Source: Streptomyces sp. CB02261 (GTDB lineage Bacteria > Actinomycetota > Actinomycetes > Streptomycetales > Streptomycetaceae). From it: 64,000 nucleotides of DNA. The notes beneath the pieces were generated by a model that saw only the letters and a program-made list of their open reading frames with translations, did not search any database and was not told where the DNA came from. Shown here in pieces: positions 42,631-50,713 of the stretch (position 1 is the stretch's first letter; each line of letters opens with the position of its first letter). The position numbers and the translations under genes were made by a program. The stretch covers positions 186,001 to 250,000 of the forward strand of contig NZ_LIVX01000007.1 in assembly GCF_001905665.1 (NCBI RefSeq), in the 5' to 3' direction.

Positions 42631-43743
42631 TCACGCGCCTTCTGTCCCCGTATGTCCCCCCTGGTTGTGGCCCCGGCCGCCATCGGGCGCCCGGACACCG
42701 CCTCCCACCTGGGCGGATGCCTCCGGCGCCGAGAGCGCCACGCCGTCGAAGAGACGCAGCAGCGAGGGGTCCTCCGGCAGCCGCAGCGTGCCGGTGGCGA
42801 GCGCAGCCGCGAGCGCGACCGCACCGGCCGCCGGATCCCCCGCCGGGTCCACGGCCCTGGCGTGCGGGATCCGCTCCCCGAGCGCGGCGCGCAGCGGTAC
42901 GAGGAGGGCGTCGCCCATCTTGAACAGGCCTCCGGTCAGGGCCACCAGCGCCCCGGGGCCCGCGGGGCACGCCGCCTCGGCGGCTTCGGCGATGTGACCG
43001 GCCGCCCGCGTCAGGATGTCCGCCGCCACCGGGTCCTCCGCGGCACACCGCCCGACCTCGGGCGCGAACGAGGCCAGCACCGCGGGCCGGTCCGTGCGCG
43101 GGTAGAGCGCGCCCGGCAGCCCGGCCGCCGGCCCGAACAGCTTCTCGGCACGGGCCAGGAGGGCCGTGGAGCCGCCGCGCCGCCCGTCGTACGCGCGCAT
43201 CGCCGCCTCCAGGCCCGCCCGGCCGATCCAGGCACCGCTGCCGCAGTCGCCGAGGAGGTGGCCCCAGCCGTCGGCCCGCCGCCAGGCCGTGAGGTCCGTG
43301 CCGAGCGCGATCATGCCGGTCCCGCCCGCGACGACGGCGCCCGGCCGCTGTCCGAGGGCCCCGGCGTACGCCGTGACCGCGTCGGCCGCGAGCGCGAGCC
43401 GCCCCGCCCCCCACGCCGCGGCGAAGGCGCGGGGCAGCTCGGCCCGCAGCTCGTCCCCGAGGGTCGCCATCCCCGCGGCGCCGACGGCCGCGGCGACGAC
43501 CGGCCGGGCACCGTGGGGCGCCGTCAGGGCGTGGACGGCGGGCAGCACCTGGTCGAGGAAGTGCCGGGCGGAGATGCCGCCGGGACCGGTGCGCACCGGT
43601 TCACGGGAGACGTGCGTGCCGAGGACGACCCCGGTCTCGGCCTCGGCCAGGGAGATCCGGAGCCCCGAGCCGCCGGAGTCGACGCCGACGACGAGGCCGC
43701 CGGTCGGGGCGGCGGGGCCAGGGGACTCGTGCACGGAAACCAC
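42631..43743 (-). CDS. BadF/BcrA-type ATPase, N-acetylglucosamine kinase-like
   Basis: 370 residues in the ASKHA fold. Phosphate 1 motif VVGVDSGGSGLRISLAEAE, the adenosine-region motif VVAGGTGMIALGTD, the Gly-rich WGHLLGDCGSGAWIGR, and VALTGGLFKMGDALLVPL are typical of BadF/BadG/BcrA-type sugar kinases, which phosphorylate N-acetylglucosamine. It probably primes amino sugars for catabolism. The DasR-like site 2.3 kb away fits amino-sugar control in the area, though it lies before a different gene. Confidence 0.85.
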   Translation of the reverse strand: MVSVHESPGPAAPTGGLVVGVDSGGSGLRISLAEAETGVVLGTHVSREPVRTGPGGISARHFLDQVLPAVHALTAPHGARPVVAAAVGAAGMATLGDELRAELPRAFAAAWGAGRLALAADAVTAYAGALGQRPGAVVAGGTGMIALGTDLTAWRRADGWGHLLGDCGSGAWIGRAGLEAAMRAYDGRRGGSTALLARAEKLFGPAAGLPGALYPRTDRPAVLASFAPEVGRCAAEDPVAADILTRAAGHIAEAAEAACPAGPGALVALTGGLFKMGDALLVPLRAALGERIPHARAVDPAGDPAAGAVALAAALATGTLRLPEDPSLLRLFDGVALSAPEASAQVGGGVRAPDGGRGHNQGGHTGTEGA

Positions 43744-43787
43744 GGTGGACCGTCCTCGCGTCGGTGGGTGGACAGGGGGCGGAGTCT

Positions 43788-43964
43788 AGGCCGTGTCCGG
43801 GAAGCAGCGCCGTCCGCCCGCGGGGCGGGGCACGCGGCGTCTGGTGCGTGCGATCGCAAGGCGGAGGGTCGCCCTCGTGCTGGGCGTACTCGGGAGATCC
43901 CGACAACGCGGCGAGCGCGCGTGCCAGGCGTCGCGAGCCAGGCGGGACTTTCCGGACACGGCCT
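43788..43964. mobile_element. 177-bp MITE-like element bounded by inverted repeats
   Basis: Terminal inverted repeats of 17 bases with one mismatch (AGGCCGTGTCCGGGAAG at 43788-43804; complement of AGGCCGTGTCCGGAAAG at 43948-43964) enclose a non-coding core that itself holds the palindrome TCGGGA-GA-TCCCGA. The element lies in the gap before the kinase gene and ung. I recall similar sequence, and its spurious translations, in many streptomycete genomes, which supports a dispersed repeat, but this could not be checked. No clear target duplication is visible. Confidence 0.6.
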
Positions 43965-44021
43965 TGGGGCCGGGGAGAGGACCGGGGTGGGTGTCACCGT
44001 AGGCCGGTAGAGTGACGGACC

Positions 44022-44699
44022 GTGACAGCGCGACCGTTGAAGGAACTGGTGGAGCCCGGCTGGGCGGAGGCCCTGAGCCCCGTCGCGGGACGGGTGGCGG
44101 AGATGGGTGACTTCCTCCGTGCGGAGATCGCCGCCGGCAGGACGTACCTGCCGGCCGGACAGCACGTGCTGCGGGCCTTCCAGCAACCCTTCGACGAGGT
44201 CCGGGTCCTGATCGTGGGTCAGGACCCCTACCCCACACCGGGGATGGCGATCGGCCTGAGCTTCGCGGTGGCCCCGGAGGTCCGCTCGCTGCCGGGGAGC
44301 CTGGAGAACATCTTCCGGGAGCTGCACACGGACCTCGGGATGCCGAGGCCCTCCAACGGCGACCTGACCCCGTGGACCCGCCAGGGCGTGCTGCTGCTCA
44401 ACAGGGCGCTGACCACCGCCCCGCGCAAGCCGGCCGCCCATCGCGGCAAGGGCTGGGAAGAGGTGACCGAGCAGGCCATCCGCGCGCTGGCCGCCCGTGG
44501 CAAGCCGCTCGTGTCGATCCTGTGGGGCCGCGACGCCCGGAACGCCCGCCCGCTCCTCGGCAACCTGCCGGCGATCGAGTCCGCGCACCCGTCCCCGATG
44601 TCGGCGGACCGCGGCTTCTTCGGCTCGCGGCCCTTCAGCCGCGCCAACGAACTGCTCCTGGAGCAGGGCGCCCAGCCCGTGGACTGGCGCCTGCCCTGA
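44022..44699 (+). CDS. ung: Uracil-DNA glycosylase
   Basis: 225 residues, family 1 UDG. The catalytic motif VLIVGQDPYPTPGMAIGLSF (Asp 68), LLLNRALTT, and SAHPSPMSADRGFFGSRPFS (the His and minor-groove loop) are all present. It removes uracil from DNA and starts base-excision repair. Start is the GTG at 44022, 58 bases after the MITE-like element, which may therefore contribute to its promoter. Confidence 0.96.
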   Translation: MTARPLKELVEPGWAEALSPVAGRVAEMGDFLRAEIAAGRTYLPAGQHVLRAFQQPFDEVRVLIVGQDPYPTPGMAIGLSFAVAPEVRSLPGSLENIFRELHTDLGMPRPSNGDLTPWTRQGVLLLNRALTTAPRKPAAHRGKGWEEVTEQAIRALAARGKPLVSILWGRDARNARPLLGNLPAIESAHPSPMSADRGFFGSRPFSRANELLLEQGAQPVDWRLP

Positions 44700-44767
44700 C
44701 GGTGCCCACCGGCGCGGCGGGCGGGCGGGTGGAGCCCCCGCCCGCCAGGGGCTCCGTCCCCACGGGT

Positions 44768-45850
44768 TCAGATCACCGCCGCCCGGACGCACAGCACGTC
44801 CGGCAGGTGCCGGGCGAGGAGCTGCCAGCTGTCCCCGTCGTCCGCGCTCGCGTACACCTCGCCGTTGCGGTTGCCGAAGTACACGCCCGCCGGGTCCGCG
44901 TCGTCCGTGCACAGCGCGTCCCGGAGCACCGTCCCGTAGTGGTCGGCCTCCGGCAGCCCCTTCGTCAGCGGCTCCCAGGTGGCCCCCGCGTCGGTCGTGC
45001 GGTAGACCCGGCACCGGCGGCCGGCCGGGACGCGGTCGGAGTCCGCGGTGATGGGGAAGACATAGGCGGTGTCCGAGCGGTGCGGGTGCGCGGCGACCGC
45101 GAAGCCGAAGTCGGAGGGCAGACCGGCCCCGATGTCGGACCAGCTGGCGCCCGCGTCGTCGCTGCGGAACACGCCCCAGTGGTTCTGGAGGTAGAGCCGG
45201 TCCAGGTTGCCCGCGTCCTGGGCGATCTTGTGGACGCACTGCCCGAACTCGGGGTTCGGGTCCGGCAGGAACACCGCCGACACCCCCTGGTTGGAGGGCT
45301 CCCAGGCGGCTCCGCCGTCCCGTGAGCGGAACACGCCGGCGGTGGACACCGCGACCGTGAGCGCCTCCGGGTCGCGCCGGTCGGTCACCACGGTGTGCAC
45401 GGCCTCGCCGCCCCCGCCGGGCACCCACGCGGAGCGGGTCGGGTGCTCCCAGAGCGGGCGGACGAGCTCGAACGACTCCCCGCCGTCCGCCGATCTGAAG
45501 AGCGCCGCCGGCTCCGTCCCGGCGTACACGACGCCGGGGGAGTGCTCCGGCGCCGGGTGCAGCTGCCAGACGCGCTCCAGGGAGGCACCGGTGTCCTCGG
45601 GGAACTTGACGGCGGGCCGCGCCGGTTCGGTCCAGTTCCTGCCGAGGTCGTCGGAGTGGAAGACGGACGGCCCCCAGTGGGCGCTGTCCCCGCCCACGAG
45701 CAGCCGTGGGCCCGCTCCCCGCTTGTCGATGGCGACCGAGTAGACGGCCTGCGCGGGGAAGGCCGGATCGTCGAACTCCCATCGGCCGTCGTGCCTGCGG
45801 CCGATGAAGAGCCCCTTGCGGGTGCCTACGGTCAGGAGTACGTCGGGCAT
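44768..45850 (-). CDS. BNR/sialidase-like beta-propeller protein
   Basis: 360 residues with several BNR Asp-box repeats (S-x-D-x-G-x-x-W): HSDDLGRNWTE, RSADGGESFE, RSRDGGAAWEP, RSDDAGASWSD, RTTDAGATWEP and ASADDGDSWQL. It resembles the WD40/YVTN/BNR-like repeat proteins annotated as exo-alpha-sialidase family. It has no signal peptide and no recognisable glycosidase active site, so a catalytic role is doubtful. GGAGGCAGCC precedes the ATG at 45850. Confidence 0.82.
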   Translation of the reverse strand: MPDVLLTVGTRKGLFIGRRHDGRWEFDDPAFPAQAVYSVAIDKRGAGPRLLVGGDSAHWGPSVFHSDDLGRNWTEPARPAVKFPEDTGASLERVWQLHPAPEHSPGVVYAGTEPAALFRSADGGESFELVRPLWEHPTRSAWVPGGGGEAVHTVVTDRRDPEALTVAVSTAGVFRSRDGGAAWEPSNQGVSAVFLPDPNPEFGQCVHKIAQDAGNLDRLYLQNHWGVFRSDDAGASWSDIGAGLPSDFGFAVAAHPHRSDTAYVFPITADSDRVPAGRRCRVYRTTDAGATWEPLTKGLPEADHYGTVLRDALCTDDADPAGVYFGNRNGEVYASADDGDSWQLLARHLPDVLCVRAAVI

Positions 45851-45953
45851 GGCTGCCTCCAGGACGCCGTTGTCGCGGATACGGGCCAGTCTGCACCCGG
45901 CCACTGACAACGGCCCCCGGACACTCCCGCGCCCCGGGTCCCGAAGCGGGCGG

Positions 45954-47039
45954 TCAGATCGCCCAGGCGTACGGCGCCGGGGCCGCGTGTGTCGAAGCGC
46001 CCAGTTCACGGGCGGCGCGGCGGGCCCAGGAGGCGTCGCGCAGCAGCTCGCGGCCGAGGAGGACCGCGTCGGCCTCGCCGTTGGCGACGATCTTCTCGGC
46101 CTGCCCGCTCTCGGTGATCAGACCGACGGCGGCCACCGGCAGCCCGGTCTCCGCCCTGACCCGGGCCGCGAACGGCACCTGGTACCCGGGGCCCAGCGGG
46201 ATCTCGGCGGGACCGCCGTTGCCGCCGCTGGAGACGTCGAGCAGGTCGACGCCGTGCTCGCGGAGGAGAGCGGCGAACCGTACGGTCTCGTCGACCGTCC
46301 AGCCCTGCTCCGCCAGCCAGTCGGTGGCCGAGACGCGGAAGAAGACGGGGAGTTCCTCGGGCCACACGGACCGGACGGCGTCGACGACCTCGAGGGCGAG
46401 GCGGGTCCGGTTCTCGAAGGAGCCGCCGTACGCGTCCGTGCGGTGGTTGCTGTGCGGGGAGAGGAACTCGCCGATGAGGTAGCCGTGGGCGCCGTGCACC
46501 TCGACGACCTGGAAACCCGCGTCGAGCGCGCGCCGGGCCGCGTCGGCGAACTGCCCGGTGATCTCCCGGATCCGCTCCACGGTCAGCTCGGTCGGCACCG
46601 GGTAGCCCTCGGCGAACTCGACGGGGCTGGGCCCGACGGGCTGCCAGCCGGGTCCGCCCTCGGGGACGGGTCCCCGGCCCTCCCACGGGCGCCTGGTCGA
46701 GGCCTTGCGGCCGGCGTGGCCGATCTGGATGCCGGGCACGGTGCCGTGGTCCTTGAGGAAGGAGGCGATCCGGCGCAGGCCCTCGGTCTGGGTGTCGTTC
46801 CAGAGGCCGAGGTCCGCGGGGCTGATCCGGCCCTCGGGGGCGACCGCGGTCGCCTCGACGAGGATGAGTCCGGCGCCGCCGGTGGCGCGGGCGGCGTAGT
46901 GGGCGAAGTGCCAGTCGGTGGCGACACCCGCGTTCGGGCCGGTCATCTCCGCCGAGTACTGGCACATGGGCGCCATCCAGACCCGGTTGGGCACGGTGAG
47001 GGACCGCAGGGTGTAGGGCTGGAACAGGGCGACGCTCAT
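45954..47039 (-). CDS. NADH:flavin oxidoreductase, old yellow enzyme (YqjM-like)
   Basis: 361 residues with the FMN-binding barrel of the OYE family: LFQPYTLRSLTVPNRVWMAP at the start, VEVHGAHGYLIGEFLSPHSN (His and Asn ligands near the substrate), and VANGEADAVLLGRELL near the end. YqjM-like members reduce alpha,beta-unsaturated carbonyls and protect against electrophiles. It is divergent from an ArsR-type regulator gene with a 124-base gap that carries a palindrome, so the regulator probably represses it. Confidence 0.92.
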   Translation of the reverse strand: MSVALFQPYTLRSLTVPNRVWMAPMCQYSAEMTGPNAGVATDWHFAHYAARATGGAGLILVEATAVAPEGRISPADLGLWNDTQTEGLRRIASFLKDHGTVPGIQIGHAGRKASTRRPWEGRGPVPEGGPGWQPVGPSPVEFAEGYPVPTELTVERIREITGQFADAARRALDAGFQVVEVHGAHGYLIGEFLSPHSNHRTDAYGGSFENRTRLALEVVDAVRSVWPEELPVFFRVSATDWLAEQGWTVDETVRFAALLREHGVDLLDVSSGGNGGPAEIPLGPGYQVPFAARVRAETGLPVAAVGLITESGQAEKIVANGEADAVLLGRELLRDASWARRAARELGASTHAAPAPYAWAI

Positions 47040-47110
47040 GACGGACTCCGTTTCGGGATGCCTCGAAGGACGCTAGTACGGTACCCATCGTAGTACGGCG
47101 CCTGTCAAAC

Positions 47111-47126
47111 TACGAGAGTTCTCGTA
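47111..47126. promoter_or_regulatory. Palindromic operator TACGAGA-GT-TCTCGTA
   Basis: Perfect 7-bp arms with a two-base centre, in the intergenic region between the old yellow enzyme and the ArsR-type gene. It has the size and position of an ArsR/SmtB-family site. The nearby TAGTACGG direct repeats (near 47074 and 47091) mark the likely core promoters. Confidence 0.65.
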
Positions 47127-47163
47127 CAATGAGCGGTATCCCGGATGAAGTGGAGCCGCCGCC

Positions 47164-47550
47164 ATGACGACCGCCACCAGCCCTCGCGCCCTCGACCATC
47201 CCGCGCGCGACCGGATCCGTCTGGAGGCGGTGCTGCACGCGCTCTCGGACCCGGTGCGCCTGAGCATCGTGCGGGACATGGCGCGCGAGGGCGTCGAGCT
47301 GAGCTGCTCGTACTTCGACCTCCCGGTGACCAAGTCCACGTCGACGCACCACTTCCGGGTGCTGCGCGAGAGCGGCGTCATCCAGCAGGTGTACCGCGGT
47401 ACGGCGAAGCTCAACGCCCTGCGCGGCGACGACCTCGACGCGCTCTTCCCCGGCCTCCTGGACGCCGTCCTCGCCGCCGCCGGGGCCCAGGCCGACCGCG
47501 AGGACGGGGCGCTCCCCCAGGAGGCCCAGGGGGAGGCTCAGGGGGCCTAG
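47164..47550 (+). CDS. ArsR/SmtB-family HTH regulator
   Basis: 128 residues with a winged helix-turn-helix (AVLHALSDPVRLSIVRDMAR; KSTSTHHFRVLRESGVIQQV). It lacks the paired Cys/His of the alpha3 metal site; the single Cys in VELSCSYFD may respond to thiol-reactive compounds. It should regulate the divergent old yellow enzyme gene. Its 3' end carries CTCCCCC and GGGGGAG arms (47512-47535) that could form a terminator hairpin before the convergent DUF305 gene. Confidence 0.88.
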   Translation: MTTATSPRALDHPARDRIRLEAVLHALSDPVRLSIVRDMAREGVELSCSYFDLPVTKSTSTHHFRVLRESGVIQQVYRGTAKLNALRGDDLDALFPGLLDAVLAAAGAQADREDGALPQEAQGEAQGA

Positions 47551-47571
47551 GGGGAGCCTGGGGGCTGAGCC

Positions 47572-48222
47572 CTACAGCGACCGCATCCTGTTGATCTCCG
47601 AGGTCTGCTGGGCGATCACGTCGTTCGCCATCTCCTCCACGAGAACGTTGTTGCCCTCGCTCAGCACCTCGGCGGCCATCGTCACCGCCCCCTCGTGATG
47701 CGTGATCATCAGCTTCAGGAACAGCGTGTCGAAGGCCGCGCCCCTGGCGTTCCTCAGCTCCTTCAGCTGCTCCTCGGTCGCCATGCCCGGCATCGAGTGA
47801 TGGTCGTGGCCCGGCTGTTCGCGCGGTCCACCGTTGTTCTTCAGCCAGCCTTCCATCGCCCCGATCTCCGGCTGCTGCGCCGCGGCGATCCGCTCGGCCA
47901 CCTTCCTCACCCCGGTCGACCCCGCCCGCTGCGGGGCCAGCGACGTCATCGTCAGGGCCTGCCGGTGATGCACGATCATCATCTGCGCGTAGCGGAAGTC
48001 CGCGCTGTTGGGGCTCTCGTCCGGCAGCAGCCGGGCGGCCTCCTCCGGGGATATCCGCCGGGCCTGCTCACCGGGCTTGCCCGGTGCGACCACCGAGTTC
48101 CCCGCCGAGGCCTTCGCCTCGGGCGCGCCCTCGTCCGGCCCCGACTCGCAGGCGGTGAGGGCGAGTACGGCGACGGCGGACAGGGCCGCGGCCAGGACGG
48201 CTCGCTGACGGCGGATCAACAA
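47572..48222 (-). CDS. DUF305 lipoprotein
   Basis: 216 residues from the TTG at 48222, chosen because GGAGG lies five bases upstream; another TTG at 48252 would extend it. An N-terminal signal ends in a lipobox (VLALTACESG). Two DUF305 units carry the motifs MMIVHHRQAL and LMITHHEGAV, with paired His resembling a metal-binding ferritin-like fold. A Met/His-rich stretch (HDHHSMPGM) in the middle suggests copper binding. It is divergent from the LVIVD-repeat gene, a common streptomycete pairing. Confidence 0.85.
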   Translation of the reverse strand: MLIRRQRAVLAAALSAVAVLALTACESGPDEGAPEAKASAGNSVVAPGKPGEQARRISPEEAARLLPDESPNSADFRYAQMMIVHHRQALTMTSLAPQRAGSTGVRKVAERIAAAQQPEIGAMEGWLKNNGGPREQPGHDHHSMPGMATEEQLKELRNARGAAFDTLFLKLMITHHEGAVTMAAEVLSEGNNVLVEEMANDVIAQQTSEINRMRSL

Positions 48223-48313
48223 CGCGACCTCCAGATGTTCGTGCGGGGACAAGGACCGTTCCTAGCACTTTTCTCCGGGCCTTCAAGCAAAAACCTTCAT
48301 TACATCTGCGTTG

Positions 48314-48381
48314 CCATCTGTTGAGATGTGCACGGCAAGGAAGATACTGCCGGGGTCCAACACCCGTTCAACGCTGAACGG
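48314..48381. promoter_or_regulatory. Two short palindromes between the DUF305 and LVIVD genes
   Basis: CATCT-GTTG-AGATG near 48324-48337 and CCGTTCA-ACGC-TGAACGG at 48364-48381 lie in the 176-base divergent promoter region. The second ends 17 bases before the LVIVD start codon and could be an operator or a structured leader. Confidence 0.4.
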
Positions 48382-48398
48382 ATACCAGGGAGGACGGA

Positions 48399-49934
48399 GT
48401 GACTTCGTTGCGTACCCCGCGTACCACGTCCATCACGCGCGACCCGCGTGCACGGCTCAGACGCCTCGGCGTGGCGTCCGCCGCCGCCGGACTGCTCGCC
48501 ACCATGCTCGTGGCCGGCCCCGCGGCCGCCACACCCGACCCCGGAGACGCGCCCGTACAGGGCAAGGTCTCCGCGGAGCAGGCCGCGGACGCGCGCTCCG
48601 CCATCCAGAGCGGTGAGATACCCGGCGTGGACGAGATCGTCCACAGCTCGAACATCGAGCACCTCGCGAACATCCCCAAGGACGCCCTCAAGGGCACCAA
48701 CTCGGACCTGGCCTTCCAGGGCAAGTACGCCTTCGCAGGCAACTACGACGGCTTCCGGATCTTCGACATCAGCAACCCGAAGGCCCCGAAGACCGTCGCC
48801 CAGGTCCTCTGCCCGGGCTCCCAGAACGACATCTCCGTCTCCGGGGATCTCCTGTTCCTGTCGACGGACTCCTCCCGGAGCGACAACAGCTGCGCCAGCA
48901 CCTCGCAGCCCGCCTCGGTCAAGGAATCCTGGGAGGGCATGAAGATCTTCGACATCAGCGACGTCGCCAACCCGAAGTACGTCGCCGCCGTCGAGACCGC
49001 CTGCGGCTCACACACCCACACGCTGGTGCCGAAGCGCAAGGACGTGTACGTCTACGTCTCCTCGTACTCGCCCAACGCCGCGTTCCCGGACTGCCAGCCG
49101 CCGCACGACGGCATCTCGGTGATCAAGGTCCCCCGCAAGTCGCCGGAGAAGGCCGCGATCGTCAGCTTCCCCGTCCTCTTCCCGGGCGAGGGCCCGGACG
49201 GCGGCGGCAACCCGGGCGGTCCCACCAACCCGGGCGTCTCCAAGACCACCGGCTGCCACGACATCACCGTGCTGCCGGAGAAGAACCTCGCGGCCGGTGC
49301 CTGCATGGGTGACGGCATCCTCTTCGACATCGAGGACCCCGAGCGCCCCCGGGTGATCGACCAGGTCCAGGACAACGTCAACTTCGCGTTCTGGCACTCC
49401 GCGACCTTCAACCAGAAGACCGACAAGGTCGTCTTCACCGACGAGCTCGGCGGCGGCGGCGCGGCCACCTGCAACGCCCAGGTCGGTCCGAACCGCGGCG
49501 CCAACGGCATCTACGACATCGTCGGCAAGGGCAAGCACCGCGACCTCGTCTTCCGCAGCTACTTCAAGATCCCCCGCCACCAGGCCGACACCGAGAACTG
49601 TGTCGCCCACAACGGCTCGCTGATCCCGGTCAAGGGCAAGGACCTCATGGTCCAGGCCTGGTACCAGGGCGGTGTCTCCGTCTGGGACTTCACCGACTCG
49701 GCCAAGCCCAAGGAGATCGCCTACTTCGAGCGCGGCCCCGTGTCCGCCACCACCATCTCCACCGGTGGCTCGTGGTCCGCGTACTACTACAACGGCTACA
49801 TCTACTCGAACGACATCGCCAAGGGCTTCGACGTCCTGAAGCTCTCGGACCGTCGTACCGACCCCGCGAAGCGGATCCGGATGGACGAGCTCAACGTCCA
49901 GACCCAGCCGGACTACTTCGACTTCGACGACTGA
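48399..49934 (+). CDS. Secreted LVIVD-repeat protein
   Basis: 511 residues. A signal peptide (VASAAAGLLATMLVAGPAAA) precedes a beta-propeller-like region with LVIVD repeats (YDGFRIFDISNPKAPKTVAQ; GMKIFDISDVANPKYVAAVE; GGVSVWDFTDSAKPKEIAYF). No catalytic motif is recognised; the family is found on cell surfaces of actinobacteria. GGGAGG precedes the GTG at 48399. Its last 22 bases overlap the 3' end of the convergent TetR-type gene. Confidence 0.85.
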   Translation: MTSLRTPRTTSITRDPRARLRRLGVASAAAGLLATMLVAGPAAATPDPGDAPVQGKVSAEQAADARSAIQSGEIPGVDEIVHSSNIEHLANIPKDALKGTNSDLAFQGKYAFAGNYDGFRIFDISNPKAPKTVAQVLCPGSQNDISVSGDLLFLSTDSSRSDNSCASTSQPASVKESWEGMKIFDISDVANPKYVAAVETACGSHTHTLVPKRKDVYVYVSSYSPNAAFPDCQPPHDGISVIKVPRKSPEKAAIVSFPVLFPGEGPDGGGNPGGPTNPGVSKTTGCHDITVLPEKNLAAGACMGDGILFDIEDPERPRVIDQVQDNVNFAFWHSATFNQKTDKVVFTDELGGGGAATCNAQVGPNRGANGIYDIVGKGKHRDLVFRSYFKIPRHQADTENCVAHNGSLIPVKGKDLMVQAWYQGGVSVWDFTDSAKPKEIAYFERGPVSATTISTGGSWSAYYYNGYIYSNDIAKGFDVLKLSDRRTDPAKRIRMDELNVQTQPDYFDFDD

Positions 49935-50584
49935 CCGGGACGGACAGGGCCGGCTGACGGCCTGATCGTCGGCGTGCCGTCGGGCGGACCCCCGTCCGGC
50001 GGCACGCCCGCCTCCCAGTCGAGGCCGTACCGGTGGAACAGCTCCGCCCGCAGCCGCGCCAGCGGCATCCTGGCGCCCGGCAGCAGCACCGCCACCACCG
50101 CGCCCATCAGCAGGGCGCGCAGCAGCGGATAGTCCGTGTCCACGTCCTCGGAGCCGTACCGGGTGACCGTGTCCCGCAGCAGGAACGCGAGCCGCTGCTG
50201 CTCCTCGCACTGCACGAACCCCTCGGCCTGCAGGATGCCCGCCATATGGGTCCGCATCAGGGTGGGCCGCTCCGCCGCGAGCCCCAGGATCGCGTCGATC
50301 GCGCGGGCCAGCCGCTCGCGGCCGTCCTCCGTGCGCGGCTCGCGCTCCAGCGCCTCCTCCAGGGTGAGGTGCATCAGACGGTGCACCGCCGCCTGCAGGA
50401 GCTGCCGCTTGCCCGGGAAGTAGTAGGAGATCAGCCCGCGCGCCGTACCGGCACGCTCCGCGATGTCGCCCAGGGTGGTCGATTCGTAGCCATGGGTGTC
50501 GACGAGCTCCACCGTCGCCTGCAGAATGCGCTCCCGGGATCTGCGTCGAAGCTCTTCATTGACCGATGGGCTACGCGGGGACAT
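49913..50584 (-). CDS. TetR/AcrR-family transcriptional regulator
   Basis: 223 residues with an N-terminal TetR helix-turn-helix (RERILQATVELVDTHGYEST, GDIAERAGTARGLISYYFPG) and a helical ligand-binding core. The C-terminal 30 residues are Pro/Gly-rich and overlap the convergent LVIVD gene. The ATG at 50584 is preferred. An imperfect palindrome around CCGAGTATATTGG, about 40 bases upstream, may be its own operator and -10 region. The ligand is unknown. Confidence 0.9.
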   Translation of the reverse strand: MSPRSPSVNEELRRRSRERILQATVELVDTHGYESTTLGDIAERAGTARGLISYYFPGKRQLLQAAVHRLMHLTLEEALEREPRTEDGRERLARAIDAILGLAAERPTLMRTHMAGILQAEGFVQCEEQQRLAFLLRDTVTRYGSEDVDTDYPLLRALLMGAVVAVLLPGARMPLARLRAELFHRYGLDWEAGVPPDGGPPDGTPTIRPSAGPVRPGQSSKSK

Positions 50585-50667
50585 GCTGGACTCCTGCGTT
50601 GACTGGCTGCCGGCCAATATACTCGGCGCATCCCGTCGGCATGCCCGTGTGGCAGACCGCCGGGGAT

Positions 50668-50712
50668 GCCGTCTGTTCTGGGCGACACGGGGGATCGTCC
50701 AGAACAGGCGGC
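50668..50712 (-). terminator. 14-bp hairpin after the PAP2 gene
   Basis: Arms at 50668-50681 and 50699-50712 pair with one mismatch across a 17-base loop, starting directly after the stop of the minus-strand PAP2 gene. It overlaps the upstream side of the TetR gene region. Confidence 0.5.
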
Positions 50713-50713
50713 T

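Noticed and set aside
43601..44238. Arg/Pro-rich open frames across the MITE-like element
   Set aside because: No ribosome site or domain; they lie across the inverted-repeat element and the start of ung.
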